In this document: piece after piece, positions 21,867 to 33,188 of the stretch | Position numbering within the stretch: position 1 is the first letter of the stretch | Layout of the letters: the number at the start of each line of letters is the position of its first letter | Assembly (NCBI GenBank): GCA_964020975.1 | Contig: OZ026615.1 | Location: forward strand, 35,232,355-35,296,354 | Reading direction: 5' to 3' | Length of the DNA: 64,000 bases | From: Hermodice carunculata | Taxonomy: Eukaryota > Annelida > Polychaeta > Eunicida > Amphinomidae | The notes under the pieces: generated by a model | Databases searched by the model: none | Told to the model about the DNA's origin: nothing | Seen by the model: the letters and a program-made list of their open reading frames with translations, nothing else | Translations under genes and position numbers: made by a program

Positions 21867-22362
21867 AAAAATCATCCCTGAAGCATGGCCAATTAAACTT
21901 GGTAGAGATCCATCCATACAAGGCACTTCCCCACAAAAGTTTCAAGAGGATGTGGCCAACTATTTTGAAGAAAATTATATATACACGTTTGTTGAAAAGC
22001 TTTGAGTATCCCTGTACTGTATGCTTACATGTACTCTTATCAATTGCCATGCACTTTTAAAATTTTGTTAAAACCTGGACATAGAGAAGTGTTTCTATGC
22101 AATTTTCCAAGTACTTTCTGAGAAAAATATTTTTGAATATTTACAAAGACAATCTGGAAAAAATATAAATAAATAAAAAAACATGTCCAGTGTAAACACT
22201 TGTACAAATTTGGTAGATATGCACCCCCAGTTTGAAGAGTATCTACAAAAGTTTTTGCGATGTCAAAATGTGATTTGTTGACAGAATGACAAAAAGAAGG
22301 ATGATATTGATTCACCTCCATCATGTAAGTTCAGCTGACTAGCAAGTTCGTTGAGCTAAAAA
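21867..22362 (+). repeat. A-related element
   Basis: Follows directly. Contains AACTTGGTAGAGATCCATCC and a tail reading CAGCTGACTAGCAAGTTCGT then TGAGCTAAAAA, a mutated version of the A-family end. No coding capacity. Confidence 0.5.
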
Positions 22363-22382
22363 TAAAAGGTTGAGCTAACCAG

Positions 22383-22635
22383 ACATACCTTCAACGCAAA
22401 GCGTTGACTGAAGGGTCTGCCAGGAAAAAATGCTCCCATTTGCTCAAATTAGGTCATGGTGACACCAAGATCTAATCAGTTTATCTTGCCAGGTGAGATA
22501 AGCACATCATCAAATTTGAGCAAAATACATGGAGGCATTCTGTAGATATCGCGGAAACAAGAATGTGCACATCCGGACGGATGGACCACCCAAAAACATC
22601 AAGGGTACCCCCTTGTGGAGGACCCTTAAAAATTA
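22383..22635 (+). repeat. Small element with head hairpin and GGACGGATGGAC tail
   Basis: Head CAACGCAAAGCGTTGACTGA and tail CATCCGGACGGATGGACCAC, then AAGGGTACCCCCTTGTGGAG and GACCCTTAAAAA. GACTGAAGGGTC near the head and AAGGGTACCC..GACCCTT at the end give partly inverted termini. Same plan as the A and B families. Confidence 0.5.
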
Positions 22636-23668
22636 AAATATGCAGTTTTAATGTAAAAGTATCTGAAGAGATTATATGATAAACATATAGACAAACTTTC
22701 ATGAACAAATTTTATGGCAGGAATGAATTTGTTCTTGGTGGCAGAAGCCACAAGCCACTTTTGATTACTGATTTCCATCACCAAGAATGACTGAATTCTA
22801 CATGTAAACACCTTCGAATGATTTTTGGTAGTATCCTAAAATATTTTATTGACAAAATGAAGCTTTTCATATTACAGTAAAAGAACAACAAAGGAAACAT
22901 TTTTAATTGTAAAAAGGGCACTTTAATGCTACAAGCATAGCCTTCCACTGCTGCATGTGTGAACATTTCATAAAAACCAAAGCAAGCAGTCCCTCGATCA
23001 GTGTATCTGATGTGCCAATAGTAATGACAACATTGATGTGATTTCTTGCCTGCATGAAACCATGCATATTTGCATCTGAAAGCCTCTATTGTGTGATAAA
23101 TATATGTACATGTATATGAAACTCAAAACATGTACATGTATACACAATGTCCTGTACACAAATGATGGCATGTGAATACACAATTACATGTACAACAAAG
23201 AAAACAAAAGGATTAACCTCCAGATTGACATGAACAGAAAATCATACATTGGGGATAATTGAGTTGCTGTCATAAATAAAAAAAAAAAACAATCAACAAT
23301 CATTTTAACAACAATCTAATTACTGAGAAAGAAGCGCTTGCACTAGCCAGCTGGCTAGGAGCCAAGCTGTAAGTGATTTACCAAGCTTAACAAGGGGCAA
23401 TTACAGACCTGTTTTGATATTGTTCATCATGGGCTCGCATGCTCAAAACACATGTTCATACATATACTTCTCTGTATACTAATTATTCTTCAAGCATGGA
23501 TGAAACTTACTTTAATAATACAGTTTGGGTTCAAGTTCTTGTGAAGTATACAGTCTGTGGGGCATGTTTGTCTCACTGAGGACACAAGTTCTGGCATATT
23601 CATGTGGAAAACGTAATGTACATACCATATCAAATTGAACTTTAATTTATAACAAATACAAAACTGGC
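22636..23668. other. No gene seen
   Basis: Unassigned AT-rich sequence with TACATGTA-rich stretches at 23107-23160; the short frames are not supported. Confidence 0.4.
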
Positions 23669-24330
23669 ATTCAGAGAACGGATTACCCTCGGCTCCCACA
23701 ATCTTTTTTTCCTCAATTCTGCATTTTTTTGAGACTTCATATCAGAATACTTTACATACAGTTTCCATTTTGCTGTCTATGAAATGAAAGAGCACTTTTG
23801 GATGTGTTCCTGGGGCAAGTTCTGGTGAGAGACCGCTGTGCTGTGTGTCACTCAGACAGCCCTCAAATAAATACTTCAAAAGTTTCATAACAAGTTCAGA
23901 AATAAAAAGAGGAACTGGTTTTTGATAGGAATATGGTCCACTATAATGTGCATCTCTGAAAAAATTGGTGAAGCTGCGTTGGACCCTTGTTGAGATATTA
24001 TGGTACAGATTATAACAAATCTGGGGGGTATCCCCTTGTGCACCACTCAGACAGCCTTGAAGATAAATACTTTAAAGTTTCATAAAAAGTTTACAGATAT
24101 AAAGAAGAAAGCTGGTTAATATAAGAGCCTGGTCCATTATAATATACATCTGTGATAAAAATTTGGTAAAGCTGCGGTCAAATTTTTTTGAGATATCCGT
24201 GACGGTAACATCGTAAGGGTTATGGCCACTTAGACCACTTTCAAATAAATACATCAGAAGTTTTTTTAATGACCTGAGTTGCAAGTAGTAACCCAAGTTG
24301 GCGGGGGCGGGTAATGCACATCAGATGAGG
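23669..24330 (+). repeat. D-family tandem-core element
   Basis: Head CATTCAGAGAACGGATTACC then CTCGGCTCCCACAAT, shared with 34417. The core has about three units of roughly 155-180 bp with CCACTCAGACAGCC, AAATAAATACTTCAAAAGTT and GGTGAAGCTGCG..TTGAGATAT. The 3' end is diverged. Confidence 0.7.
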
Positions 24331-24949
24331 GTAGTACATGCATGGTGACTATAGGACTGATTGGTGGAACTAACCCAAGGCCAAAGCCTTCTAGTTTGCC
24401 AATGACACAAATAAATCAAAGTTTGAACTGAATCTGGCAGCAGAACAATCCTGGTCCATGACTGCACTTGAGTAAATGACCAACAAATAAAAGACATCAA
24501 CAGGTATGTACAACCATCCAATACTAAGGGGCCAAAAGCTCTGTAAATTCAACTGAATCACCTTAAAGTATGCATCACAGAGAAATATACATTATACATG
24601 CCATGGATGGCATGTAGAACTTAATTATCAAATGAGGCAAAAGGGCCAGTGGAGCAAAACTTTTTTTGTTGTAAAATCGATGTGCACAAGATTTTTCAAT
24701 GTCTTTTCTCAACTGAGTCTGCAGTTGGAATTAAAGACTGTTAAAACATCCTGTGCCAATTAAAGCTGTGAGAAATAAATCAGTAAGTTCTTGCATAATG
24801 CAACACATGATGGAGCCATGCATTGAGGCCAATCAAATACCTCTGGTCATGTGCACAGCTTCAGCAATGCACCTGCTTACTACATATTTCAACTTGGTGT
24901 TTGTATACTAGTATTCTGATCCTGGCATAAAATCTGCTATTAACAAGCT

Positions 24950-25800
24950 GTTAATTTAGTCCCTGACCCAGCAAACACTGAGCCACCTAACTGAGTCAAG
25001 GTCACCCATCTTCAAACTTGTCTGAGACCGTATGCAGCAATAAAATCATGTGCAATTTGAAAATCCCATGTAAAAAAAACTTTTCAACTTATCCTGTGGA
25101 AACTAAATTTGCTAAAATGGCTCCGTGACCTTGGAATTTGGGTCAAGGTCACCCAACTTCAAGCCTGGCTGAGACCTCGTGTAGGACTACAACCATGTGC
25201 AATATGGAAGGCCTATGTAACAAATTTGTCAACTATTATCAGATGAAACCCAAATTCACTAAAATGGCTATGTGAACTTGGGAATTGGGTCAAGGTCACC
25301 CATCTTGGACCTCATGCAGGATTATAAGCATGTATCATATGAAAGGCTTATGTCAAATACTTTTTAACTTATCGTGTGAAAACCAACTTCATTAAAATGG
25401 CTCTGTGACCTTGGGAATCGGGTCAAGGTCACTCATCATCAAACTCGTGAGATTAAGGACTATAAGCATGTGCAATATGTCTATGGCAAAAACTTTTCAA
25501 CTATATCGCATGAAAACCAGATTCACTAAAATGACTCTGTGACCTTGGGAATTGGGTCAAAGTCACCTACCTTCAAACTAGTTTGATACCTTATACAAGA
25601 CTAAAAGCGTGTGCAATATGAAGGGCCTATGTCAAAAACTTTTCAACTTATCACATGAAAACCAAAATGGCTCTGTGACCTTGGAAAATGGGTCAAGGTC
25701 ACCTGTCTTTGAACTCATCTGAGACTTAATGCAGGAAAATCAGCATGTGCAACATAAAAGACCCACGCCAAAACCTTTTTGAGCTATCATGTGGAAACTG
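24950..25800 (+). repeat. G-family tandem array
   Basis: About six units of 133-147 bp; CTCTGTGACCTTGG-like motifs start at 25121, 25268, 25401, 25535 and 25671. Each unit carries TGACCTTGGGAATTGGGTCA and AGGTCACCCATCTTC. The same family reappears at 62420-64000. Non-coding. The stretch 24331-24949 before it shows nothing recognisable. Confidence 0.85.
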
Positions 25801-27229
25801 TTAGGATACACGCATACATGGATAAAGTAACCGCTATATATGCCCCTTCCTCGGGGGGGGGGGGGGGGGGAGGGGGCATAATAAAGGCCTCAGACTCTGA
25901 AATGAACATTTGTAAACTCATTGACTGCATAAAATGACAGTACCATGAAAAAATCTGTCCTAATTTTCATTAAGAGTTTGGATAAATTACTTTCACTAAA
26001 CAAGTTAAACACTCAGAACTAGAAACACATCTTCAACAAACAATTTAAGCAAGCTCAACTGAACATTGGAAAATGCATCGTGATTCCACAACTAGGGTAT
26101 ATCACCGTGACAAACAGTATCTGTAGAGCATATATTGCACCATTAGCCACTTGTACCCCCAAAACCATGCACTGGTACATGTATATGTGTGCTTAATGGC
26201 AGCAAGAGGTCCATGGCATTGTAATATACATCATAATAAACACAATATGGCAGATGCAGTTTATGCTTGTAACTTTTCATACATTTGGCTGGAATTTCTA
26301 AATAACAGCACAAAAAATACTTATATCCATAAGCCTTTCATCATACCTATATCATTGATGCAATGACACATTAAATTGGGCAGATTTAATCAGGCAGAAG
26401 GGCATACATTGAGTCTTTAAAACACACATATATATGAAAACATGTAAGGAGCCCTATCAATTTGTTTGCACATTTTGCACAGTATTTTATCTTCTTGCAG
26501 CTATGGACAATTGAAGCCATTAGTTTGCCTAATGCATCAAGGCCAAGCTGGGCAACTAAATAGGATGGGAACTGTTGGAGTGCCCACGAGAACACCATCA
26601 AGTGTGGTATAGGTCCAGCTGAAGTAGAGGAACCAAGGCCCAGTGAAGTGGATTACTGAAGCTCGAACTAAAGGTTAAGCCAGGCGAATGAACTTTAATG
26701 TCAGCTCCCTGTGTTGGAAACCCGATGATTTGCTTCGGTCTGCATACTTGGCCTGGTGTGAAGGCACAAAGCAATACCGCCCCTAAGTGCTGATACTGAT
26801 TACTGGTTATAGGCCATGATAACTGGACCACATGCAATTAATTGCAACTGCTGAAATATAGCTTGTAATATTAAGCCAATGGTGTCGAACTACATGTTTG
26901 CAGTAGATATAAGTAACAGATCCTGACCACCAGATGACCTGAGGAGAAGTATAGATTGAGCACTGTTAATCCATGTTAATAATAGCTTGCAATCCTGCTT
27001 ATCCTATCGCTTAAAGGCATTGAGTTGCTGAACAGAGCTTAGATCTATGCCTATTAATAAGGTCTAGCATGTCATGCTCTTGTGGCTACTCTTTGTGAGG
27101 ACTGAACTACTTGCGGGAATAGACATGTAAGAAGAAACGTACCTTTAGACCCTTAACAGGTCTACAGTAAAGGCGAAATGTTAGGTGGTACTCAGTTAAA
27201 AGGTTTGTGAAAGGTAAATCTATAATCTA
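25801..27229. other. Unassigned, with poly-G at 25853-25870
   Basis: No element recognised. A minus-strand frame at about 26440-26560 (LGLDALGKLMASIVHSCKK) follows a good acceptor-like CCTATTTAGTTGCCCAG but has no acceptable donor; possible exon or coincidence. Confidence 0.35.
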
Positions 27230-27640
27230 TAAAAGCCCTTTTTTCAAAATTTTGCATGAGAAATATAGAATTTCACGGGCTCGCAGTGAACAGCTTTAAA
27301 ACTCATGCTGTCTAAATCCATTTCCCATGACATAGCCATGTGGAATTTTTCTCCGATAGAACGTTAAATCCTATATTTTTGTCAAAAACCAACTTGGTTT
27401 AGCGTGCTTTCAGCAGCCATTTCGACTCCATTTTGTTCACTTTCAACATTGCATTGCTAAGGTATGTCACTCAAGAAATAACTTTCAGTTACTCTTTTCT
27501 ATCTTACATAATCTGATTGGCTTACAAATAAAACAACAACCAATAGGAATATCTCTTTTATTTCATTTCAGTCGTAAAATCTTTCCACACATATATTGTG
27601 TTTCCACATGGGTAACTATGGGATAACTTATATTATCAGC
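27230..27640. other. Unassigned segment, possibly an old dispersed repeat
   Basis: Distinct composition (CACGGGCTCGCAGTGAACAG, AACTCATGCTGTCTAAATCC, GCAGCCATTTCGACTCCATT). No second copy in the window. No frame of note. Confidence 0.3.
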
Positions 27641-27803
27641 CCACTCCACTACCTGTAACATCACATAAATACCAAGCAATTGGCACCCACTTCTACTGTT
27701 CAAGTTGGAAATGACTGGATTGACTGGGAATTTTTAATGCAGATATAAGATCATATAACTCACATTCGGCGTGGTCTACCATCTATGAATTTATGTCCTA
27801 AAG

Positions 27804-27945
27804 TTGTTTGATTATGAATATTTTCTGTATTTCAATTCTGCCAACTTTTCTGGGGAAATATATTAAACATGAATCTATGATTATGAATATTTTCTATATT
27901 TCAATTCTGCCAACTTTTCTGGGGATATCTATTAAAGATGAATAT
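27804..27945 (+). repeat. 69-bp tandem duplication
   Basis: GATTATGAATATTTTCTGTA followed by TTTCAATTCTGCCAACTTTT occurs at 27810 and again at 27879 with few differences. Confidence 0.85.
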
Positions 27946-28270
27946 ATCTTTTTTTATCCGTTTCTTGTTTTCTGAAGCAATATGTGACATGCAATATGAC
28001 TAATCGCTCTAGAATGTGCCATCCCTTCAATGCCATAAATAAATAAATGTGAGGTGAAAAGTTTTATTTCACTCATGGGTGTGCTCACATTTTCATAAAT
28101 TTAAAGTAGAAAGAAACTGAAACCAATGACGACTCACTGGGCTATTTCTGGATCAGATTAAGATGCAGGAATTGGAAGATACATGACTGGGTATGACTTC
28201 AAACCAACACACATAGATGACGGAGTCCAGCTGTGAATGTAATACCCATTATGTATTTATTGCATGACTG

Positions 28271-28297
28271 GTTTCGGCTCTTAGTAGCCTTCATCCG
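28271..28297 (-). other. Hammerhead-core-like motif
   Basis: The minus strand reads CGGATGA, then the stem-loop GGCT-ACTAAG-AGCC, then GAAAC. This is the hammerhead layout (CUGANGA, stem II, GAAA) with one key mismatch, G for U in the first box. No good stem III with a cleavage triplet was found, so activity is unlikely. Such motifs occur in Penelope-like elements and other repeats. Confidence 0.3.
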
Positions 28298-28357
28298 GGG
28301 TTATAATGTCCATATCTAAATTAGTTCATCATGACAGTCCTTGTTTTAGTGTGTGTG

Positions 28358-29420
28358 TCGACACTTTTCTGTTTTTCTAGGAATTCTTTCTTTCTTTCTT
28401 TCTTTCTTTCTTTACAGGCAAATTTGTCCGACATTTCATTTGAAAAGTATTACATGTAGAAACTCCAAACTTGGCACAATTATACTTCTATAGATAAAGT
28501 CTGGTCTTTTTATAATGAGAGGTCATGCTTTTCAAAATTATGTAAATGAGGGCTAATTAAAGTTTTAAATCTTCAATATCTAATATACTATAGTAGATGT
28601 GGTTCCAAGTGTATAGGAGTTTGATCATAGCAAGGTAAAGGTCATCTCAAATGTCAAGGTCAAAGGTCATGTCAAGGTCAAAGTTCAATTTTAAGCCAAA
28701 ATGTCATTTTTGAGGTCAAGGTTTGCTTCAGGTAGAGGTCATCTCAAGATTAAAGGTCATTTCAAGGTCAAAGGCCACTTTCCATGGTAACTTTCTTCTA
28801 GCCATAACTTGGTCAATTTTTATCTAATTTTAATCATGTTAGGCTCAAATGGTAGCTATGGTAACACTACACATTTTGAAGTTTACATGTGACCTCTAAA
28901 GGTCAAAGGTCAAGGTCATTTGGACCTTTGAAAGATTCATCCAGTCATAACTTGGCCAATTTCCATCCAATTCTAATCAAGTTGGACTCAAATTGTAGGT
29001 ATTGCAAAACTGCACATTTTTATAAGAACATGTAACCTCGAAAGGGCAAAGGTCAAGGTCATTTGGCCCTTTGAAAGTTTCATCTTGCCATAACTTGGTC
29101 AATTTTCATCCGATTTGGTTCATGTTGGGTTTAAATTTTGGGTATTGTAACACTGCGCAATCTACATGTGACCAACTTCTACTAGGGGGTTGTTGACCAT
29201 TGCGCACCTAATGAATTAAAACTAAAAGTTGAAGCAATTTAAATTACGCTAAACAGCACCATTAAAAATTTTAAATCTTGACTAACTTCAACGCTATAAT
29301 AGATAGAGATGCCATTCCAACTTGTACTCCTGTGTTATGGAATAGTTGTACATTGCCACACCAATATGCTTTGAAGACACACACACACTGATTTGGTATG
29401 CAGCAAATCATCTTTTATAG
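28358..29420 (+). mobile_element. Helitron-like element, chimeric core
   Basis: The 5' end is TCGACACTTTTCTGTTTTTC, followed by a short (TTTC)n at 28387-28414 and the conserved AGGCAAATTTGTCCGACATT. The core is about three 145-bp AGGTCA-rich units (to about 29166), then a switch to the ATAATAGATAGAGATGCC core of the sister subfamily. The 3' end has the hairpin GATTTGGTATGCAGCAAATC and then ATCTTTTATAG before T; CTAG is expected, so the end is mutated by one base. Non-autonomous: no Rep/helicase frame. Confidence 0.75.
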
Positions 29421-29629
29421 TTTCCTCTTCTTTCTTCTTCTCACCTTCCTTGTAATGTGGCAGTCTTTTACAGTTTCTGATGTGACATGAAGATGCCTAA
29501 ATGCCTTAGGTATGTCAATTTTGAGGTTCCTTACTCTAGGGGGGGGGGCATGTTGAGGAGGGAGCTCGAGATCTATACACATGGAAGCTGGTTCAGTCTT
29601 CCATGTCTTTCATGAATTAATAGCCTCAC

Positions 29630-29782
29630 ATGTATGTGGCAGCTGGTGGATGTCTGTCATTCCAACCACAATAGCATGGTTGAGGTGGGATAGCACAAGA
29701 CTGCAGGCAGCCTGCATGTCAGTGGTCAGGCCCCAGATGATGAGGCCCTTCTTTGCGATCACCTCCACCAGGCCAGATGTAT
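29630..29782 (-). CDS. Candidate internal exon, unrecognised host gene
   Basis: On the minus strand CTCTGCTCTGCC..CTATAAG is the proposed acceptor and ACAT followed by GTGAGG the donor. The 153 nt hold 50 open codons: TSGLVEVIAKKGLIIWG, then LTTDMQAACSLVLSHLNH and AIVVGMTDIHQLPHT. Third positions are rich in G and C, unlike the AT-rich surroundings, which favours real coding sequence. The one-nucleotide end matches the two-nucleotide start of 16369-16502. If unspliced, the frame stops at 29610-29612, so it could be a terminal exon instead. A weak resemblance to the C-terminal helices of aldo-keto reductases is not enough to name it. Confidence 0.45.
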
Positions 29783-30299
29783 CTTATAGAGCCATGGCAG
29801 AGCAGAGACCGGAACCCACTATACATATGTAGGCTTTAATTGGCAGCCTGTTACTGCTGCAGCATGTTGCTGGGGGTTGTAGACTTCCATTTACTGGTGG
29901 TCAGGCATTTGTTTAACATGTACACGTACAACAGGTCAAGGTAATTTTACTCTCAGATTTGATTCTTAGATTAGTTTTCTTGTTTTTCTGCAGGACTTGC
30001 AAAAGGAAACAGAAGAGTGTTTAAGGTGGCACAAACAAAGCTAGGCAATAGAGGAGTGCTGTCTTCAACCCGCTCTGCTGTTTTGTTTTTTTATTTTTAG
30101 ACCCATAAAACTATATATATTCTTGTTGCTTAGGATCTCTAGATTATATATACACCAAGAAAAAATTTTTAAATCCTTTTTCTTGGTGAAAAATTGACAT
30201 TTTACAAAAGGGTTCGATTTGGAGATTTTTCTCAGGATTCTCGGAAAATATAGTAATTAAAAACTCAAAAATTTGCAAAATGACCATCACAAAAGAAAA
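29783..30299. other. No gene seen
   Basis: Unassigned; would be intron if the adjoining exon is real. Confidence 0.4.
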
Positions 30300-30680
30300 A
30301 ATCCTGAAATGCATTCCTTCCAGTTATTAAAGATCACCCATATTATGTGATATTAAACTTCCACACATGAGGCATGTTTGTAGCACATACAGTAAAATTA
30401 GCCTTATCATTTCTCAATATAATGATCATCATAAATCACAGCAAATATTAACTCATATTTTTCATTCATGTAAGGGTGGTACCACTAGTATTATTTTCGT
30501 TTGACATTTTAGCCCACAGAATATTTCCACCAAATTTTATATACATCCACTGAAAACTGAACACACCAGAACATGTTATTATTTTTTTTAAATATTTGTT
30601 TACTTTTGACCCCTGTACTATGTAATCAACTAGATAGCACCACTAATAATGAAAGAAGCCCAGGTTTTTATTCATAGAAT
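30300..30680 (+). repeat. Decayed B-family fragment
   Basis: GGTGGTACCACTAGTATTAT, CCACCAAATTTTATATACAT and TTTTGACCCCTGTAC match the B-family core at 33189-34402 at low similarity. Confidence 0.5.
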
Positions 30681-32189
30681 ATGTCCAAAAATTCAAGAGG
30701 CTAAATTAAAAAGTGCAGTTGCTCTCACGTTGACAATAGCCAGGTAACTCATCACTGATAAACAAATTGGGCATCTAATGACACGATGCTGACAGAACCC
30801 TGCATAGTGATTGTGCACCAGAAGTGTCACACACCAACCAAGAGGCACCCAACTGGGAGAAGTACTCTCCTTATCAGATTCACTAGCATAAGTAAACACA
30901 AGTGCATTGAACACAGATGTTATCTACTCCCATGTTGGCCTTTAAGTACTTAGCTGAAGATCTTGTGCAGCCTTAAAGCTTGCTGAAACCATCACGTTTT
31001 AGGGTAACATGAAAATGACTATGTAAGTCCAATTCTGTCCACACGTTATGTACATGTACAGAAAAGCACACATTTGTTCAGATACAAATTAGCTGCCAGA
31101 AGAGAGCAGCACCTGTGATATCTATAGAAACATAATTCCTTTTTTTTTAATTCCATGGCTTCAGCCATCCATATAATTGGCACACAGGGGAATCTTTCCT
31201 TATTTTTTTTTATTCAGTCTCAGTGATGATGCTGGCACTGAATTAAGCTACGCCATCAGCTTGCTCACAAGAATTTGTTGCAGTCATTTATCACCTTACA
31301 TAAATGAATAAACATGAAGATACAGTACCTGACTTAAACACTTACATCTGTGAGTCATACAGATCAAAGATATAAATCTTGCAGATCAAAGATAACAACT
31401 CGACATGTATTTTTCCAGGTCCAAGGGCACGTAGCTTGTGCATCTCCTCTGAGCTACATAATCGACATCAACAACACACATCTGGCACCACCAGGTTAAC
31501 ACCATACAATGTGATCCTCTTCTTACAAGCCCCATCCCCAAGGCAGCCTCTTTATTAAAAGGCAACTACAGTTACTGTCTGCAGCAAAGTATGGCATTTT
31601 TCCTTATTTAAAAAAAAAAAATTGCCTCATGGAGAGGTGACCTGTCTTACAAGGCTACATATGTAGTGCAGCAGGGGATGGCCTTGACTGATGCACAGCA
31701 TGTACGTGGGTGACAATTACTGTTGTTTTGATGTTATTCACCATGATTGTCATACAGGTATATGTACATATATATATAATTATATCAGCTTCAAGACTAT
31801 CACCTTTTTTTCCTGTCATCACCAGAAAAAAGTGCTAAATATAGCATGAGAAACACATTAAGCATGCCTTAGATCTGCTACATCACCGTAATTTACAAAA
31901 ATATCATGCACAGTACTTAATACCCTTGGCCCCCTCAGTCCACAGTAATTGCCTTTCCAGCAAATTATAATCTAGAAATTAATGCACAGTGACTTTGATT
32001 TTACTTTGCAAGGTCTCTCAGAGCCAGATGTGATATACAGCTCAAAAGGAAAGCAGATGAGCTCAAGGTCAAGGCAAGTAGCCAGTAGATGAGGTGGCTG
32101 TGGTGTGCAAAGCATTTCAACTCATATGAATCTCATCAGGCACTGAAGCTGGGATCTCGTTAAGACTGTCATATTTATAGTGAGGTGCA
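30681..32189. other. No clear element; one doubtful exon-like stretch
   Basis: The minus strand at about 30740-30875 is open and precedes a donor-like GTCAAC followed by GTGAGA (WVPLGWCVTLLVHNHY, SVMSYLAIVN). The acceptor is ambiguous, so it is not called. T-rich and A-rich runs at 31140, 31205 and 31611. Confidence 0.3.
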
Positions 32190-32700
32190 ACAAATTATGT
32201 TGCTATGTTACGTTACGTTACACAGAGGTCTGCTCATGTGTACTGGGGACTGAAGCCAAATTTCCGTTTTGTATCTACGGAACTCACTTTCCAAACAAAA
32301 GTTTAAAATTGTTTGTTTACCAAATATGGTCAAAATGAAAGCCTATGCATCATTTCCTATTCATGTTTACAGGTGACAGTGGTATAAAAATACATTGTTG
32401 TCCAGTTACAAGCCAATATTATGTCCCTTCATGACTTTGATCTGACCTTTCACCGTCACTCCCAGTCAAATGTGGCAATTCCAAGTGAAAGCACATGTAT
32501 CGATCATTTCCAGTTCCTGTGCAACGGCAACAATGGTTCCAAATTACACCCTTTTCCACATATAAGCCAATGTTATGCCCCTGCAGACCTTCATCTTATG
32601 TTTTGAAGTCACTCAAGGTCAAGTAGGACAGTTCAAAATGCAAGCACGTGTCATATTTTCTATTTATGTTCAATAGTAACCATGGTCCTTATTATCACCA
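32190..32700 (+). repeat. Decayed repeat related to 14240-15030
   Basis: Tandem-like blocks CAGTTACAAGCCAATATTAT then GTCCCTTCATGACTTTGATC, and CCACATATAAGCCAATGTTA then TGCCCCTGCAGACCTTCATC, about 155 bp apart. Includes ACTCAAGGTCAAG. Non-coding. Nothing recognised in 32701-33030. Confidence 0.5.
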
Positions 32701-33030
32701 TCTCCATATACATTATAAGTACACTCCTGCAGCCAGTGTTCGTGCTGCACTGAGGGATTTTAGTCAATGCCTGACTGTTCAGTGTGTTCACATTTTCATT
32801 TATTCAATATTGGGTAGTTTGTAAGCATTTTTTTTTTCACTGCTGTTTTGGGCACAAATTATATTTCTGACATCAAGCCAATGGGGCACAAAGTCAGAAC
32901 CACAAAAACTGTGATGTCCTGGTGAAGAAACCATACCTCGTATTCATTCTCATTCGTATTCTAAGACAAACACACATACCTGTACCCCCCAGGAATTTTT
33001 GCACTGTCAAGTCTATAGTCAACCCTGTCT

Positions 33031-33180
33031 TTAACCCTTTCCTGCTCACAATAAGAATGAGTCAACAGCTTTCCTTGGTTTAGGGTGGGCAGATGCCAAT
33101 GAAAGCTATTAACCTGTGGCACACCATTATCAAAGGTCTTTTTTACAATTCTTAGCAAAAACAACTTCTTATGACATGAA
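33031..33180 (-). mobile_element. TTAA MITE, partial, reversed
   Basis: Opens TTAACCCTTTCCTGCTCACA then GTCAACAGCTTTCCTTGG, continuing AGATGCCAATGAAAGCTATT. The distal part is truncated. Confidence 0.6.
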
Positions 33181-33188
33181 ATTTTGGT

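Noticed and set aside
29581-29832. Plus-strand 83-codon frame
   Set aside because: It is the antisense shadow of the minus-strand exon-like island, whose codon pattern is more convincing.
30740-30914. Minus-strand exon with WVPLGWCVTLLVHNHY
   Set aside because: Donor-like GTGAGA is present but two acceptors compete and a second frame looks equally protein-like.
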